From Aurantibrevibacter sp041749595 (GTDB lineage: Bacteria; Bacteroidota; Bacteroidia; Flavobacteriales; Flavobacteriaceae): a stretch of DNA of 18,435 nt. This document shows positions 1 to 7,625 of the stretch, piece after piece (position 1 is the stretch's first letter; each line of letters begins with the position of its first letter). The notes beneath the pieces are model-generated. The model was not told where the DNA came from. It was given only the letters and a program-made list of their open reading frames with translations, and did no database searches. Both the position numbers and the translations under genes were made by a program. The stretch lies in NCBI GenBank assembly GCA_041749595.1, contig JBGTBA010000094.1, positions 1 through 18,435 of the forward strand. Reading direction: 5' to 3'.

Positions 1-652
1 CGGATAAATCCCTTATTTCCTGCGCATCACTGATATAATTTTTCAAGGGGAAATGGATGCCCGCATCATTGCCGATAAACGTATCCTCATAATACTTTTT
101 TAATTTTTCCAGGGCATAGACACCAGCATCATTTAACACAACCAAATTATCTCGTGCGTCAAATCTGTTTTTCTTTAATTCTTGCCGAACTTGTTCTGCT
201 ATCATCTTTAGATCTACATCGCTAGCGGTTCTCCCCTCCTCCTTTTCCAATTGGTTTACATAATACTGATTCATGTAAAGGTAAATCTGGTGCAATGCCT
301 CAGCTGTAAAATCGGGTCCTCTTTGTGCCCCATCCCCGAAAAAAGAGCCATATTCCATCAAAGCATATTTGTGAAAAACGGTTTGGCCCTTCTCAATGGT
401 CGATTGATTGATCAAGATAGTTCCGGATTCCGATTTAAAACCGGACATGGGCGGGGCATCGTTATAGGTTTGAAAACCTATCATCCCAACCCCTGCCAAA
501 CTTATAATCAATATAAAAACCAGCGGTCCCCACCAATTTTTGGTGTTCATTAAATAATCGATGTTCTTTTTTATCCCATCTCCGTTTTGCATGATCTCTT
601 CTTGTGTGTCTGCCTGGGCTGCAGCGGTCTTCTTGTTGTATTGCTTATTCAT
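1..652 (-). CDS. norZ: Quinol-dependent nitric oxide reductase (qNOR), N-terminal 217 residues, C-terminus outside window
   Basis: This minus-strand gene begins at the ATG complementary to 650-652 and is still open at base 1, so only about 217 residues are visible. After a hydrophilic start (MNKQYNKKTAAAQADTQEE) there is one membrane helix at about residues 41-60 (WWGPLVFILIISLAGVGMIG). A periplasmic region follows with YALMEYGSFFGDGAQRGPDF at about residues 96-115. That stretch matches the conserved YG-S-FG-GA-GPDFTA block of single-subunit qNORs, where the cytochrome-c-like domain of NorC is fused to NorB. The known reaction is reduction of two NO to N2O with electrons from quinol, in the cytoplasmic membrane. 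The catalytic 12-helix part with haem b3/FeB ligands lies outside the window and cannot be checked. The gene is divergent from the RIC-type repair gene, which fits a shared NO response. Confidence 0.9.
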   Translation of the reverse strand, partial: MNKQYNKKTAAAQADTQEEIMQNGDGIKKNIDYLMNTKNWWGPLVFILIISLAGVGMIGFQTYNDAPPMSGFKSESGTILINQSTIEKGQTVFHKYALMEYGSFFGDGAQRGPDFTAEALHQIYLYMNQYYVNQLEKEEGRTASDVDLKMIAEQVRQELKKNRFDARDNLVVLNDAGVYALEKLKKYYEDTFIGNDAGIHFPLKNYISDAQEIRDLS

Positions 653-718
653 GGTAGAAATTTTGAAGGATGGGTAACATCTAATTGGCACATCAAATAA
701 AATCAATTTTTAATTAAT

Positions 719-773
719 ATACAATAAAAAGATATTTTTATCATTTATATTGTATTTTTCCTCTGTAAATCTG
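719..773 (+). promoter_or_regulatory. Nested palindrome and -7-like element between norZ and ric
   Basis: Inside the 147-base divergent spacer, ATACAAT (719-725) and ATTGTAT (749-755) form a perfect 7-base inverted repeat. Nested at almost the same centre is GATA-TTTT-TATC (731-742), which includes one good Fnr-type half-site ATCA (740-743). TAAATCTG (766-773) differs at one base from the Bacteroidota -7 consensus TAnnTTTG, and no TTG lies about 19 bases upstream of it. A missing -33 element with a palindrome centred roughly 36 bases before the end of the -7 box is what an activator-dependent promoter would show. The regulator identity is inference. Confidence 0.4.
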
Positions 774-799
774 TATGCATAACACCTAACCTAAAATAG

Positions 800-1513
800 A
801 TGTATCGAAAAAACAGCAGGGAGCTGCTAGCCACCGATTATGTGTTAGCGCAACTATTTCCGAACCATCAAATTGACTATTGTTGTAATAACCATTGCAC
901 TATAGAGGATGCGGCTCTTAAAAAGCAGATAGATGTCCCTACTTTGCTCCCTGAGATCCAAAATTTAAATACTCCGGGAATCCATGAAGCAGAAGATTTT
1001 AATTCATTTCCCCTTGATGCGCTCACTACGTATATCATACATAAACACCACCGCTATGCGTTAGAAAAAATTCCGGAAATAAAACAATACCTAAATACCT
1101 TGTGCAGTGCATATGGCGACACCCATCCCACCCTTTTTGCTATTAACAACCAATTTTGCAAAGCCGCCGGCGAATTATGCGTGCATATGAAGGAAGAAGA
1201 ACAGACTATATTTCCCGCCATACGAAAAATGGTATTGATTAAACAATCTGGAGCCCGCCTGTCCCTTTTTCATTTTGGATCGGTCTTGCCTCCATTACAA
1301 ATGATGCGTTCCGCACACGCACTAGAATATAAAAGATTACAGGAAATTAAATCTTTGACCAATGGTTATGCTTTACCGCAGGGCGCCTGCCAAACCTACC
1401 AAATAACCCTTTTGGCATTGCGGCAATTTGAAGCAAACTTTGAGCACTATATTCAATTGGAGAACAACATTCTTTTCCCTAAGGCCGAAGCCCTCAGGGA
1501 CTGTCTCTTTTAA
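800..1513 (+). CDS. ric: RIC/ScdA/YtfE-type di-iron protein, iron-sulfur cluster repair after NO stress
   Basis: The 237-residue product has the two-part layout of the RIC family. An N-terminal ScdA_N-type segment (about residues 8-50) contains LAQLFPNHQIDYCCNN, with the typical paired cysteines after an I-D-Y/F motif. The hemerythrin-like helical domain follows, with DALTTYIIHKHHRYALEKIP (about 73-92), HPTLFAIN, then CVHMKEEEQTIFPAI (about 127-141) and a C-terminal HYIQLENNILFPKA. These His and Glu residues supply the non-haem di-iron ligands. Family members mobilise iron to rebuild Fe-S clusters damaged by nitrosative or oxidative stress in the cytoplasm. Divergent placement next to a nitric oxide reductase supports this role. 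The ATG at 800 is the first in frame. The gene symbol follows family usage; scdA, ytfE and dnrN are synonyms in other taxa. Confidence 0.9.
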   Translation: MYRKNSRELLATDYVLAQLFPNHQIDYCCNNHCTIEDAALKKQIDVPTLLPEIQNLNTPGIHEAEDFNSFPLDALTTYIIHKHHRYALEKIPEIKQYLNTLCSAYGDTHPTLFAINNQFCKAAGELCVHMKEEEQTIFPAIRKMVLIKQSGARLSLFHFGSVLPPLQMMRSAHALEYKRLQEIKSLTNGYALPQGACQTYQITLLALRQFEANFEHYIQLENNILFPKAEALRDCLF

Positions 1514-1553
1514 TCTACCCTACCTATGCAATACGTACCCTTGTCCTAATAAC

Positions 1554-1757
1554 TCACTCCTTTTGGGCGACTATACTTTGAAAAAATACCAAAAATAGGC
1601 TCACTACAATGAGCGCACTGGCAATGACCAGCACTATAAAGTATCCCTTTGGTAAACCAAAACCCATCCAAGCCGCCCAACCTTTGTAAAAAATAAGTCC
1701 TTCGGTTAGTATAAACCCCATAAAATAGATCCCGAAATTGGTTTTGGACAGCCGTAT
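1554..1757 (-). pseudogene. In-frame continuation (67 codons) downstream of the amber codon of the haem-copper-oxidase-like gene
   Basis: Directly after the TAG at 1760-1758, the same reading frame stays open for 67 codons to a TGA at 1556-1554. The product begins IRLSKTNFGIYFMGFILTEG and contains two strongly hydrophobic stretches (about residues 8-24 and 39-60 of the tail), ending SIVAQKE. Together with the 338 upstream residues the total would be about 406 residues and about 12 membrane spans, the usual topology of haem-copper oxidase subunit I. A separate start could be the ATG at residue 13 of the tail, giving a 55-residue peptide, but there is no clear ribosome binding site. I read it as the severed C-terminus of the upstream gene. 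A sequencing error, a true nonsense mutation and readthrough all remain possible. Confidence 0.6.
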
Positions 1758-2774
1758 CTATTTACCGTAATCCAAAAGAAAAAATAAACCTATACTCACT
1801 ACTCCTAAAAAAGTCCAATGTAAATACCCTATGGTAAAGTCCGTAAATGTCGCGGCCAAATCCGCAAAATAAGGAAAAGAGGTCAATAGCTGTAGCACCA
1901 TTTTTATGGTCAGCAAAGTGGCAAAAATACACAACAACGTCATTTGTAATTGCGATAGAAACACCCACCGGAAAGGTTTGATGTCGTACATCATTTTTAG
2001 TAATAACGCGAGTGCTACACATTGAAAAACGGCCCCCCAACCACCTAAAAGGTAATACACAAAATTGGGCTTGGCCCATAAGGTCGACAGAAAAAAACTG
2101 AGTACAATACCCAAATTGAGACTCCAATAAAACAGTCTAAAACGTTGCGCCGGTACTTTAATTTGATGTTGCTCCAACACAAAAAAGAAGAGTCCTATAA
2201 GAGCAAGTACCATCCATCCGTTATATTGAAAATGCAGATAGAAATAGATCGCCATGCGGTACCATACCGACTCGGTGCCCAAAGTGGCCATAATGCCCCC
2301 CAGTGTCCATGGACCAATGCTAGACAACACCATGTAGCCCAAGGCCATCCTAACACATTTATAAGAATTGGTATGGCGCAGAGCTGCTTTTGCGTTTTTA
2401 ATGAAAAACCAAGTAAATGCATACGAAACAAAAAGAAACAGGGTAGAGAAGATAATCGAGAACAGGGCATATCCCTGAAAGGGAAAACTCAGCAACATCC
2501 CTATTAAAGTTAGTTGTGTCCCTAAAAAAAGTCGCCTATAACCCGGGCCTATTGTGGCATGCCTTGCATACCAAACATAGATCACGGTGGTTAGTGCCAC
2601 ATAAACCCATCCCAAAAGCGCAATATGCGAATGGGCATGCACCATGTAACGATACGTTACAGGCATTTCTGCCACATAGAACAACCGCAAGATAACACCC
2701 AAAGTGGCAGCCAGCATAAAATAAAACAAGGCACTATTGATATGGAGCCTGAGGATCGCCATTGCATTACACAT
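1758..2774 (-). CDS. Multi-pass membrane protein, haem-copper oxidase subunit I-like, cut by an amber codon
   Basis: The 338-residue product has about ten hydrophobic segments, at roughly residues 14-33, 46-67, 81-104, 105-124, 143-163, 175-200, 215-233, 238-260, 270-296 and 316-334. Histidines sit where haem ligands could be: HAHSHIALLGW (H46, H48, H50) at the start of the second segment, LHFQYNGW (H181) in the sixth and YLHWTFLG (H319) in the tenth. The pattern recalls haem-copper oxidase subunit I or NnrS-like proteins, but the adjacent His-His pair expected for CuB in helix 7 is absent, so I do not assign catalysis. Its place between ric and a nitrite/NO gene set suggests a role in NO handling, by context only. 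The start at 2774 is the outermost ATG; residue 5 (2762) is also possible. The frame ends at TAG but continues in phase for 67 codons. Confidence 0.65.
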   Translation of the reverse strand: MCNAMAILRLHINSALFYFMLAATLGVILRLFYVAEMPVTYRYMVHAHSHIALLGWVYVALTTVIYVWYARHATIGPGYRRLFLGTQLTLIGMLLSFPFQGYALFSIIFSTLFLFVSYAFTWFFIKNAKAALRHTNSYKCVRMALGYMVLSSIGPWTLGGIMATLGTESVWYRMAIYFYLHFQYNGWMVLALIGLFFFVLEQHQIKVPAQRFRLFYWSLNLGIVLSFFLSTLWAKPNFVYYLLGGWGAVFQCVALALLLKMMYDIKPFRWVFLSQLQMTLLCIFATLLTIKMVLQLLTSFPYFADLAATFTDFTIGYLHWTFLGVVSIGLFFLLDYGK

Positions 2775-2840
2775 TTAAAAAGTAAATTTAGTTTAAAATT
2801 CCTTTTCCGTCTTCCAGCTCGGGCCACCTATAGTCAATAC

Positions 2841-2884
2841 ATGATATTTATCATAGAATAAAGGCATTATTAAATAGACTTTTG
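2841..2884 (+). promoter_or_regulatory. Fnr/Dnr-type box and -7-like element upstream of the porin gene
   Basis: ATGATATTTATCAT (2841-2854) is an inverted repeat with arms ATGATA/TATCAT. It contains TGAT-N4-ATCA, the core of Fnr/Dnr-family operators. It lies between divergent genes starting at 2774 (minus) and 2912 (plus). On the plus side TAGACTTTTG ends at 2884, about 36.5 bases from the palindrome centre, close to the geometry seen before ric and nirK. The TA-to-TTTG spacing is 4 rather than 2, so the -7 element is imperfect. No matching -7 box sits at that distance on the minus side. Confidence 0.5.
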
Positions 2885-2911
2885 CCCCTATTTGTTTTAA
2901 AACTGTGATGC

Positions 2912-4177
2912 ATGGGAGTTATTAAAAAAATTACGAATATCATCGTTGTTCTTATGTTTGTCCAAACCTATGGCCAGCTAACGGTTGATACTGAATTGCG
3001 ACCCCGGTTTGAATACAGGCATGGATTTTCGACGCTATTTCCGGATGGAGAAGATCCGGCTGCCTTTATATCCCAAAGAACGCGGTTTAATGCGGCTTTT
3101 AAAGAAGACCGCCTTCATTTCTACCTTAGCTTACAAGACGTCCGGGTATGGGGCGATGTACCTCAACTAAACACTTCCGATAAAAACGGTATCGCCATAC
3201 ATCAGGCTTGGGGGGAGCTGCTTTTTGATAAAAACGTTTCACTTCGATTGGGCCGACAGGAAATAGTCTATGACGATCACCGTATTTTTGGAAATGTAGA
3301 TTGGGCACAACAAGCGCGCAGTCACGATATCGCAGTGCTTAAATATACCGAAAATAGCTTAAAACTAGATCTTGGCTTTGCCTTTAATCAAGATTCCGAA
3401 AAAATCACCGGCACCACGTTGACCACACCCGGAACCTACAAAAGCCTACAATACGGATGGTTACATAAGGATTGGACCTATTTTTCGGGAAGTTTTCTTT
3501 TTCTGAACAACGGGCAGCAATTTATAGATACTGTGGATGCTACTAATAGCGAAACAAGATATAGCCAAACTATTGGCGGCCATTTCAAGCTTAATAAAGA
3601 CCAATATACCCTAATATCCAATGTGTATTTTCAATTTGGCAAGGACGTTCTCGATAACGATTTAAGTGCATATTTGCTTAGTTTGGAAGCAGGTTACCAG
3701 CTTTCGGAAACATGGAAAGTTACACTGGGAGCAGAACTAATCAGTGGCAACGACAACGGAGCCCCATCTAACGGAAACAATGATGCCTTTACACCTTTTT
3801 ACGGCACCAACCATAAATTCAACGGCTTGATGGATTATTTCTATGTAGGCAATCATAACGGTAATGTAGGTCTTTTGGATCTTTATGCCAAGGCCAAGGT
3901 AGCGCTGACACCTAAATCGGGCTTAGAGGGTGCCATTCATAATTTTGCGGCCGCTGCGGATATTTCAGGAACCAATTCCAAACAGTTAGGGATGGAGCTG
4001 GATGTGGTCTATGCTTATACTCTCGATAAAAACATACAACTACATGCCGGATATTCCCAGTTATTTGCCTCGGATGGGCTGGAAATTGTAAAGAACAACA
4101 ACGACGGAAATATAAATAATTGGGCTTGGATCATGATCACCCTAAAACCCACTTTGTACAAAAGCGATAACGAATAA
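2912..4177 (+). CDS. Outer-membrane beta-barrel porin, alginate-export family type
   Basis: The 421-residue product starts with a Sec signal (MGVIKKITNIIVVLMFVQTYG, probable cleavage before Q22). It continues with alternating amphipathic strands typical of a beta-barrel: LRPRFEYRHGF, SQRTRFNAAF, LHFYLSLQDVRVWG, LRLGRQEIVYDDHRIFG and later WKVTLGAELISGND. The R-FEYR start, the RTR strand, the LQDVRVWG strand and the LGRQEI strand fit the alginate-export (AlgE-like) family, whose members in Bacteroidota occur widely and are not tied to alginate. It acts in the outer membrane, presumably passing small anions or metabolites. It is 48 bases upstream of the 598-residue gene and probably co-transcribed with it. 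Location beside nirK and behind an Fnr-like box suggests a role in anaerobic nitrite respiration, which is inference. No C-terminal aromatic barrel residue is present; the protein ends YKSDNE. Confidence 0.75.
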   Translation: MGVIKKITNIIVVLMFVQTYGQLTVDTELRPRFEYRHGFSTLFPDGEDPAAFISQRTRFNAAFKEDRLHFYLSLQDVRVWGDVPQLNTSDKNGIAIHQAWGELLFDKNVSLRLGRQEIVYDDHRIFGNVDWAQQARSHDIAVLKYTENSLKLDLGFAFNQDSEKITGTTLTTPGTYKSLQYGWLHKDWTYFSGSFLFLNNGQQFIDTVDATNSETRYSQTIGGHFKLNKDQYTLISNVYFQFGKDVLDNDLSAYLLSLEAGYQLSETWKVTLGAELISGNDNGAPSNGNNDAFTPFYGTNHKFNGLMDYFYVGNHNGNVGLLDLYAKAKVALTPKSGLEGAIHNFAAAADISGTNSKQLGMELDVVYAYTLDKNIQLHAGYSQLFASDGLEIVKNNNDGNINNWAWIMITLKPTLYKSDNE

Positions 4178-4225
4178 GGAAGCTAAGAACATTTAGTCTT
4201 TAACAATACTAATTTATACGATAAA

Positions 4226-6022
4226 ATGACAACAGCACACACATTTCACATTCCCGTCATGGGTATAGGCTATACTATAGACACTCCGCTAAAGGTTTCT
4301 AAATATGGCATTGACTCTGTTATTTCCCTTGTGGACGACATCTTGCTGGAACGACTTCGAAAAATGTACAGTGAAAACTTTCAACTGCCATATCAGGAGA
4401 TTACCGACAAAATGGAAGACTTCAGGGCAAGGAGAATTACCTCCTATCTCAACCTCATTCAGCAATTGGCAGAAAAAGAATTTGAAGCCCTTAAGGCATC
4501 GACCCTAGAAAATATGGCAGCACTTAACAAATATATAGGAATGTTACCCGAGGCTTCCTGGTTAAAACAGGAATTTGAAAAACTGCTTAAGGATTGTCAC
4601 GGTTGGGATGAAATAAAACGCTGGGTTGCAGACAACCTAAGAATGGGTAGTATCGACGTCAACATCATGACTAAGATCGACAAGGAAAACTACCTAAAAA
4701 AGGAAAAATTACCCACGGAATATAACGATGCCCACGCAGCCCTTCGGGGCTTTGCCAAAAGTAACCTCGTGGCTTCGGTGATCCTCTCCGCAGGAATGAA
4801 TCCAAGATTGTACACGTATTTGGAACAGTTCCCCGATTTTTATCCGGATGCCCATGGAAATCTGAAAAAGAAAATCATACTAAAGGTGAGCGATTACAGA
4901 TCGGCTTTGATACAAGGTAAATTTCTGGCCAAAAAAGGATTGTGGGTTTCGGAATTCCGAATTGAGTCCGGCCTTAATTGTGGCGGACATGCCTTTGCTA
5001 CCGAGGGCTATCTTATGGGGCCTATTTTAGCCCAGTTCCGGGACGAAAAACAAACCTTAGTGGATGCCCTTCACGAGACCTTGGTCGCTGCTTTACAACA
5101 TAAAAACCTCGTTATTCCAACTAACGTAATGCCATTAAAAATAACCGCTCAGGGTGGTGTTGGCACTTCGGAGGAACATCAGTTTCTTTTGGAACATTAC
5201 AAAGTAGACTCGGTGGGATGGGGAACCCCATTCCTTTTAGTGCCGGAGGCCACTACGGTAGATACACATACCCTTCAAAAATTAACGCAAGCCACCGAAG
5301 ACGAACTGTATGTAAGTCACACTTCACCGCTTGGCGTACCTTTTAACACCTTAAGAGGGAACACCAAAGATGACGAAAAAATGCGGTTGATCCAAAAAGG
5401 AAGACCGGGTAGTTCATGCCCTAAAAAGTTCGTTGCCTTAAACAAGGAACTCACCGAAAAAGGAATATGCACGGCATCGCGCCAGTATCAAGACTTAAAA
5501 ATAAAAGCCCTTGACAAAGAAGGGCTTTCCGGCAGAGACTATGATCATGAATACCATAAAATTGTTGAAAAATCATGTATTTGTGTAGGCTTGGGCACCT
5601 CTGCCCTATTGCAATACGGACTCGATACAAAGGTTGAGGGTAAAGGCGTTTCGATATGTCCCGGGCCAAATTTGGCCTATTTCTCTAAGGTAATGACCCT
5701 ACAGGAAATAACCGATCATGTCTACGGCAGAAATAACGTAATTGTGCGAAACGATCGCCCTCATATGTTTGTTAAAGAGTTGCAGTTGTATATCGACTTT
5801 CTTAAAAACAAAGTGGAAGAGGTACACGCTTCGGTATCCGAAAAACAAAAACAAAGCTTGCGCCAGTTTGCCCAAAACCTGAATGAGGGGATATCCTATT
5901 ATCAAAACGTATTTGAAAACACAAAAGGGTACTTCAAAAATTACCTTCCCAAACTAACTGAGGATTTTGAGAAAAGCTATGTCGATCTACAAATGCTATT
6001 AATCAGGATAGACCTTCTTTAA
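4226..6022 (+). CDS. Conserved-looking 598-residue protein of unknown function with FMN/TIM-barrel-like motifs
   Basis: I do not recognise this gene. The product has no signal peptide or membrane segment and so is probably cytoplasmic. N-terminal IPVMGIGYTIDTPLKVSKYG (9-28) resembles the opening strand of nitronate-monooxygenase or glutamate-synthase type FMN barrels. Residues 30-165 are helical and charged. GLNCGGHAFATEG (249-261), ITAQGGVGTSEEH (306-318) and VGWGTPFLLVPE (330-341) look like flavin-phosphate loops of such barrels. Seven cysteines (C124, C252, C398, C415, C451, C453, C478), several in tight motifs (SCPKKF, KSCICVGLG, SICPGPNL), could hold a metal or Fe-S cluster. The last 80 residues are helical. 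The gene sits 48 bases after the porin and 125 before nirK, inside the nitrite/NO cluster. A flavin-dependent, possibly Fe-S-containing redox enzyme is my best guess; the substrate is unknown. Confidence 0.7.
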   Translation: MTTAHTFHIPVMGIGYTIDTPLKVSKYGIDSVISLVDDILLERLRKMYSENFQLPYQEITDKMEDFRARRITSYLNLIQQLAEKEFEALKASTLENMAALNKYIGMLPEASWLKQEFEKLLKDCHGWDEIKRWVADNLRMGSIDVNIMTKIDKENYLKKEKLPTEYNDAHAALRGFAKSNLVASVILSAGMNPRLYTYLEQFPDFYPDAHGNLKKKIILKVSDYRSALIQGKFLAKKGLWVSEFRIESGLNCGGHAFATEGYLMGPILAQFRDEKQTLVDALHETLVAALQHKNLVIPTNVMPLKITAQGGVGTSEEHQFLLEHYKVDSVGWGTPFLLVPEATTVDTHTLQKLTQATEDELYVSHTSPLGVPFNTLRGNTKDDEKMRLIQKGRPGSSCPKKFVALNKELTEKGICTASRQYQDLKIKALDKEGLSGRDYDHEYHKIVEKSCICVGLGTSALLQYGLDTKVEGKGVSICPGPNLAYFSKVMTLQEITDHVYGRNNVIVRNDRPHMFVKELQLYIDFLKNKVEEVHASVSEKQKQSLRQFAQNLNEGISYYQNVFENTKGYFKNYLPKLTEDFEKSYVDLQMLLIRIDLL

Positions 6023-6033
6023 AAAACCGGAAT

Positions 6034-6077
6034 ATGATAAGTGTCATATAAAAATAAGTAAAACACCATTACTTTTA
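6034..6077 (+). promoter_or_regulatory. Fnr/Nnr-type box and -7-like element upstream of nirK
   Basis: The 125-base gap before nirK contains an 18-base imperfect palindrome at 6031-6048 whose outer arms are ATATGA and TCATAT. Its core is TGAT-N4-GTCA (6034-6045), one base from the symmetrical Fnr core. TACTTTTA (6070-6077) matches the Bacteroidota -7 consensus TAnnTTTG except for the last base, and ends about 37.5 bases from the palindrome centre. There is no clear TTG at the -33 position, as expected for an activator-dependent promoter. The predicted start near 6083 gives a leader of about 65 bases. Confidence 0.5.
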
Positions 6078-6147
6078 CCCCAATAAAAGATAAAAAAGTC
6101 TTATTTTAAGATTTTAGGAAAATAATATCAACGTAAACCATTTTCAG

Positions 6148-7608
6148 ATGAACCCAAAAAAATCCATTAAAAGCTTAGCAAGCCTACTTTCCGGATTGCT
6201 GTTATCCGCATTTGTTTCCTGTGTAGGCACCAATGAGAAAAAAGTATATGCCAACGCAGAAGATATTCCTGTGAACAGGGAAATGAACGCAGAACTTACT
6301 TCTCCCCCCAATGTGCCCCGACCAGTTGGCAAAAGAAAGGCAAAAAAGCTAAAGGTTGATATGGAAATCCTGGAATTGGAAGGCGAAATGACTTCCGGTG
6401 TAAAATACGTGTATTGGACCTTTGGAGGCTCAGTACCCGGGAGTTTTATAAGAACCCGCGTAGGTGATGAAGTAGAGTTCCATTTAAAAAACCACCCGGA
6501 CAATAAACTGCCCCATAATATAGATTTGCACGCTGTTACCGGTCCCGGTGGCGGAGCCGAATCTTCGTTTGTAGCGCCCGGCCACGAGAAAGTATTTTCT
6601 TTTAAAACCTTGAATCCCGGTCTCTACGTGTACCATTGCGCCACCGCACCCGTGGGCATGCACATTGCAAACGGAATGTACGGCCTGATTTTAGTAGAAC
6701 CGGAAGGTGGATTGCCCTTGGTAGATAAGGAGTACTATGTAATGCAGGGCGATTTTTATACCAAAGGGAAAAATGGGGAAAGAGGACTCCAACCTTTTGA
6801 CATGCAAAAAGCGGTGGACGAGAAGGCCGACTATGTGGTATTTAATGGCTCGGTCGGAGCCCTCACCGGAGACAATGCCATCACCGCAAATGTTGGGGAA
6901 ACCGTTCGGTTATATGTTGGTAACGGGGGCCCCAATTTGGTATCGTCTTTCCATGTCATAGGTGAGATTTTTGATGTAGTCCGTGTAGAGGGCGGTGATT
7001 TAATCAATAATAATATACAAACAACCTTAATTCCTGCCGGTGGTGCGGCTATTGTGGAGTTTAAAGTTGATGTTCCCGGAACATTTATTTTAGTAGATCA
7101 TTCCATTTTCCGAGCCTTTAACAAAGGTGCTCTGGGCATGTTAAAGGTACAGGGCGAAAAAAACCCTGCGATCTACTCCGGCGAATTGAGAGACGGTATC
7201 TATCTGCCTGAAGGTGGAGGTATCCAGACCATGCCCTCTGGCAATGATGGTATAGCAGAATCTTCCATTCCGGCCAAATCGTTTGAAGAAAAAATGAAAT
7301 TTGGGAAGGCCACCTATATGCAGACCTGTTTTGCCTGTCACCAAGCAGAAGGGCAAGGCATTGCAAATGCATTTCCCCCATTGGCAAAATCTGACTATCT
7401 TAATACAGATGCCAACCGGGCCATCGATATTATATTATATGGCAAAACCGGGGAAATTACGGTTAATGGTCAAAAATACAATAGCGTCATGACCGCCCAG
7501 ACCTTGTCTGACAACGAGGTAGCCAACGTGCTTACCTACGTCTATAACAGCTGGGGGAATTCTAAAAAAGAAGTTACATCAGAGATGGTAAAGGCTAGAA
7601 GAAAATAA
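6148..7608 (+). CDS. nirK: Copper-containing nitrite reductase, lipoprotein, fused to C-terminal cytochrome c domain
   Basis: The product (486 residues) reduces nitrite to NO outside the cytoplasm. It begins with an SPII signal ending in lipobox AFVSC (C25), so it is membrane-anchored. Two cupredoxin domains follow, with a full ligand set. Type 1 copper: H123, C164, H172, M177 (LPHNIDLH, YHCATAPVGMHIANGM). Type 2 copper: H128, H163 and H318 (LVDHSIF). The catalytic Asp and His are D126 and H269 (SSFHVIG). After about residue 375 comes a cytochrome c domain with CFACH (394-398) and probable distal Met M448 (NSVMTAQ). Such a fused haem can deliver electrons straight to the type 1 site. nirV and a Sco protein follow closely (17 and 24 base gaps), forming a likely operon behind an Fnr-like box. 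All key residues are intact. Confidence 0.95.
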   Translation: MNPKKSIKSLASLLSGLLLSAFVSCVGTNEKKVYANAEDIPVNREMNAELTSPPNVPRPVGKRKAKKLKVDMEILELEGEMTSGVKYVYWTFGGSVPGSFIRTRVGDEVEFHLKNHPDNKLPHNIDLHAVTGPGGGAESSFVAPGHEKVFSFKTLNPGLYVYHCATAPVGMHIANGMYGLILVEPEGGLPLVDKEYYVMQGDFYTKGKNGERGLQPFDMQKAVDEKADYVVFNGSVGALTGDNAITANVGETVRLYVGNGGPNLVSSFHVIGEIFDVVRVEGGDLINNNIQTTLIPAGGAAIVEFKVDVPGTFILVDHSIFRAFNKGALGMLKVQGEKNPAIYSGELRDGIYLPEGGGIQTMPSGNDGIAESSIPAKSFEEKMKFGKATYMQTCFACHQAEGQGIANAFPPLAKSDYLNTDANRAIDIILYGKTGEITVNGQKYNSVMTAQTLSDNEVANVLTYVYNSWGNSKKEVTSEMVKARRK

Positions 7609-7625
7609 ACCTTAAAATTAAAACA

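Noticed and set aside
251..553. Plus-strand 100-codon frame
   Set aside because: It lies antisense to well-conserved norZ codons and shows no protein-like features; a shadow frame.
6099..6111. TCTTA-TTT-TAAGA mini-hairpin followed by TTTT before nirK
   Set aside because: The 5-bp AT-only stem is too weak for a terminator or attenuator and could be chance in AT-rich DNA.
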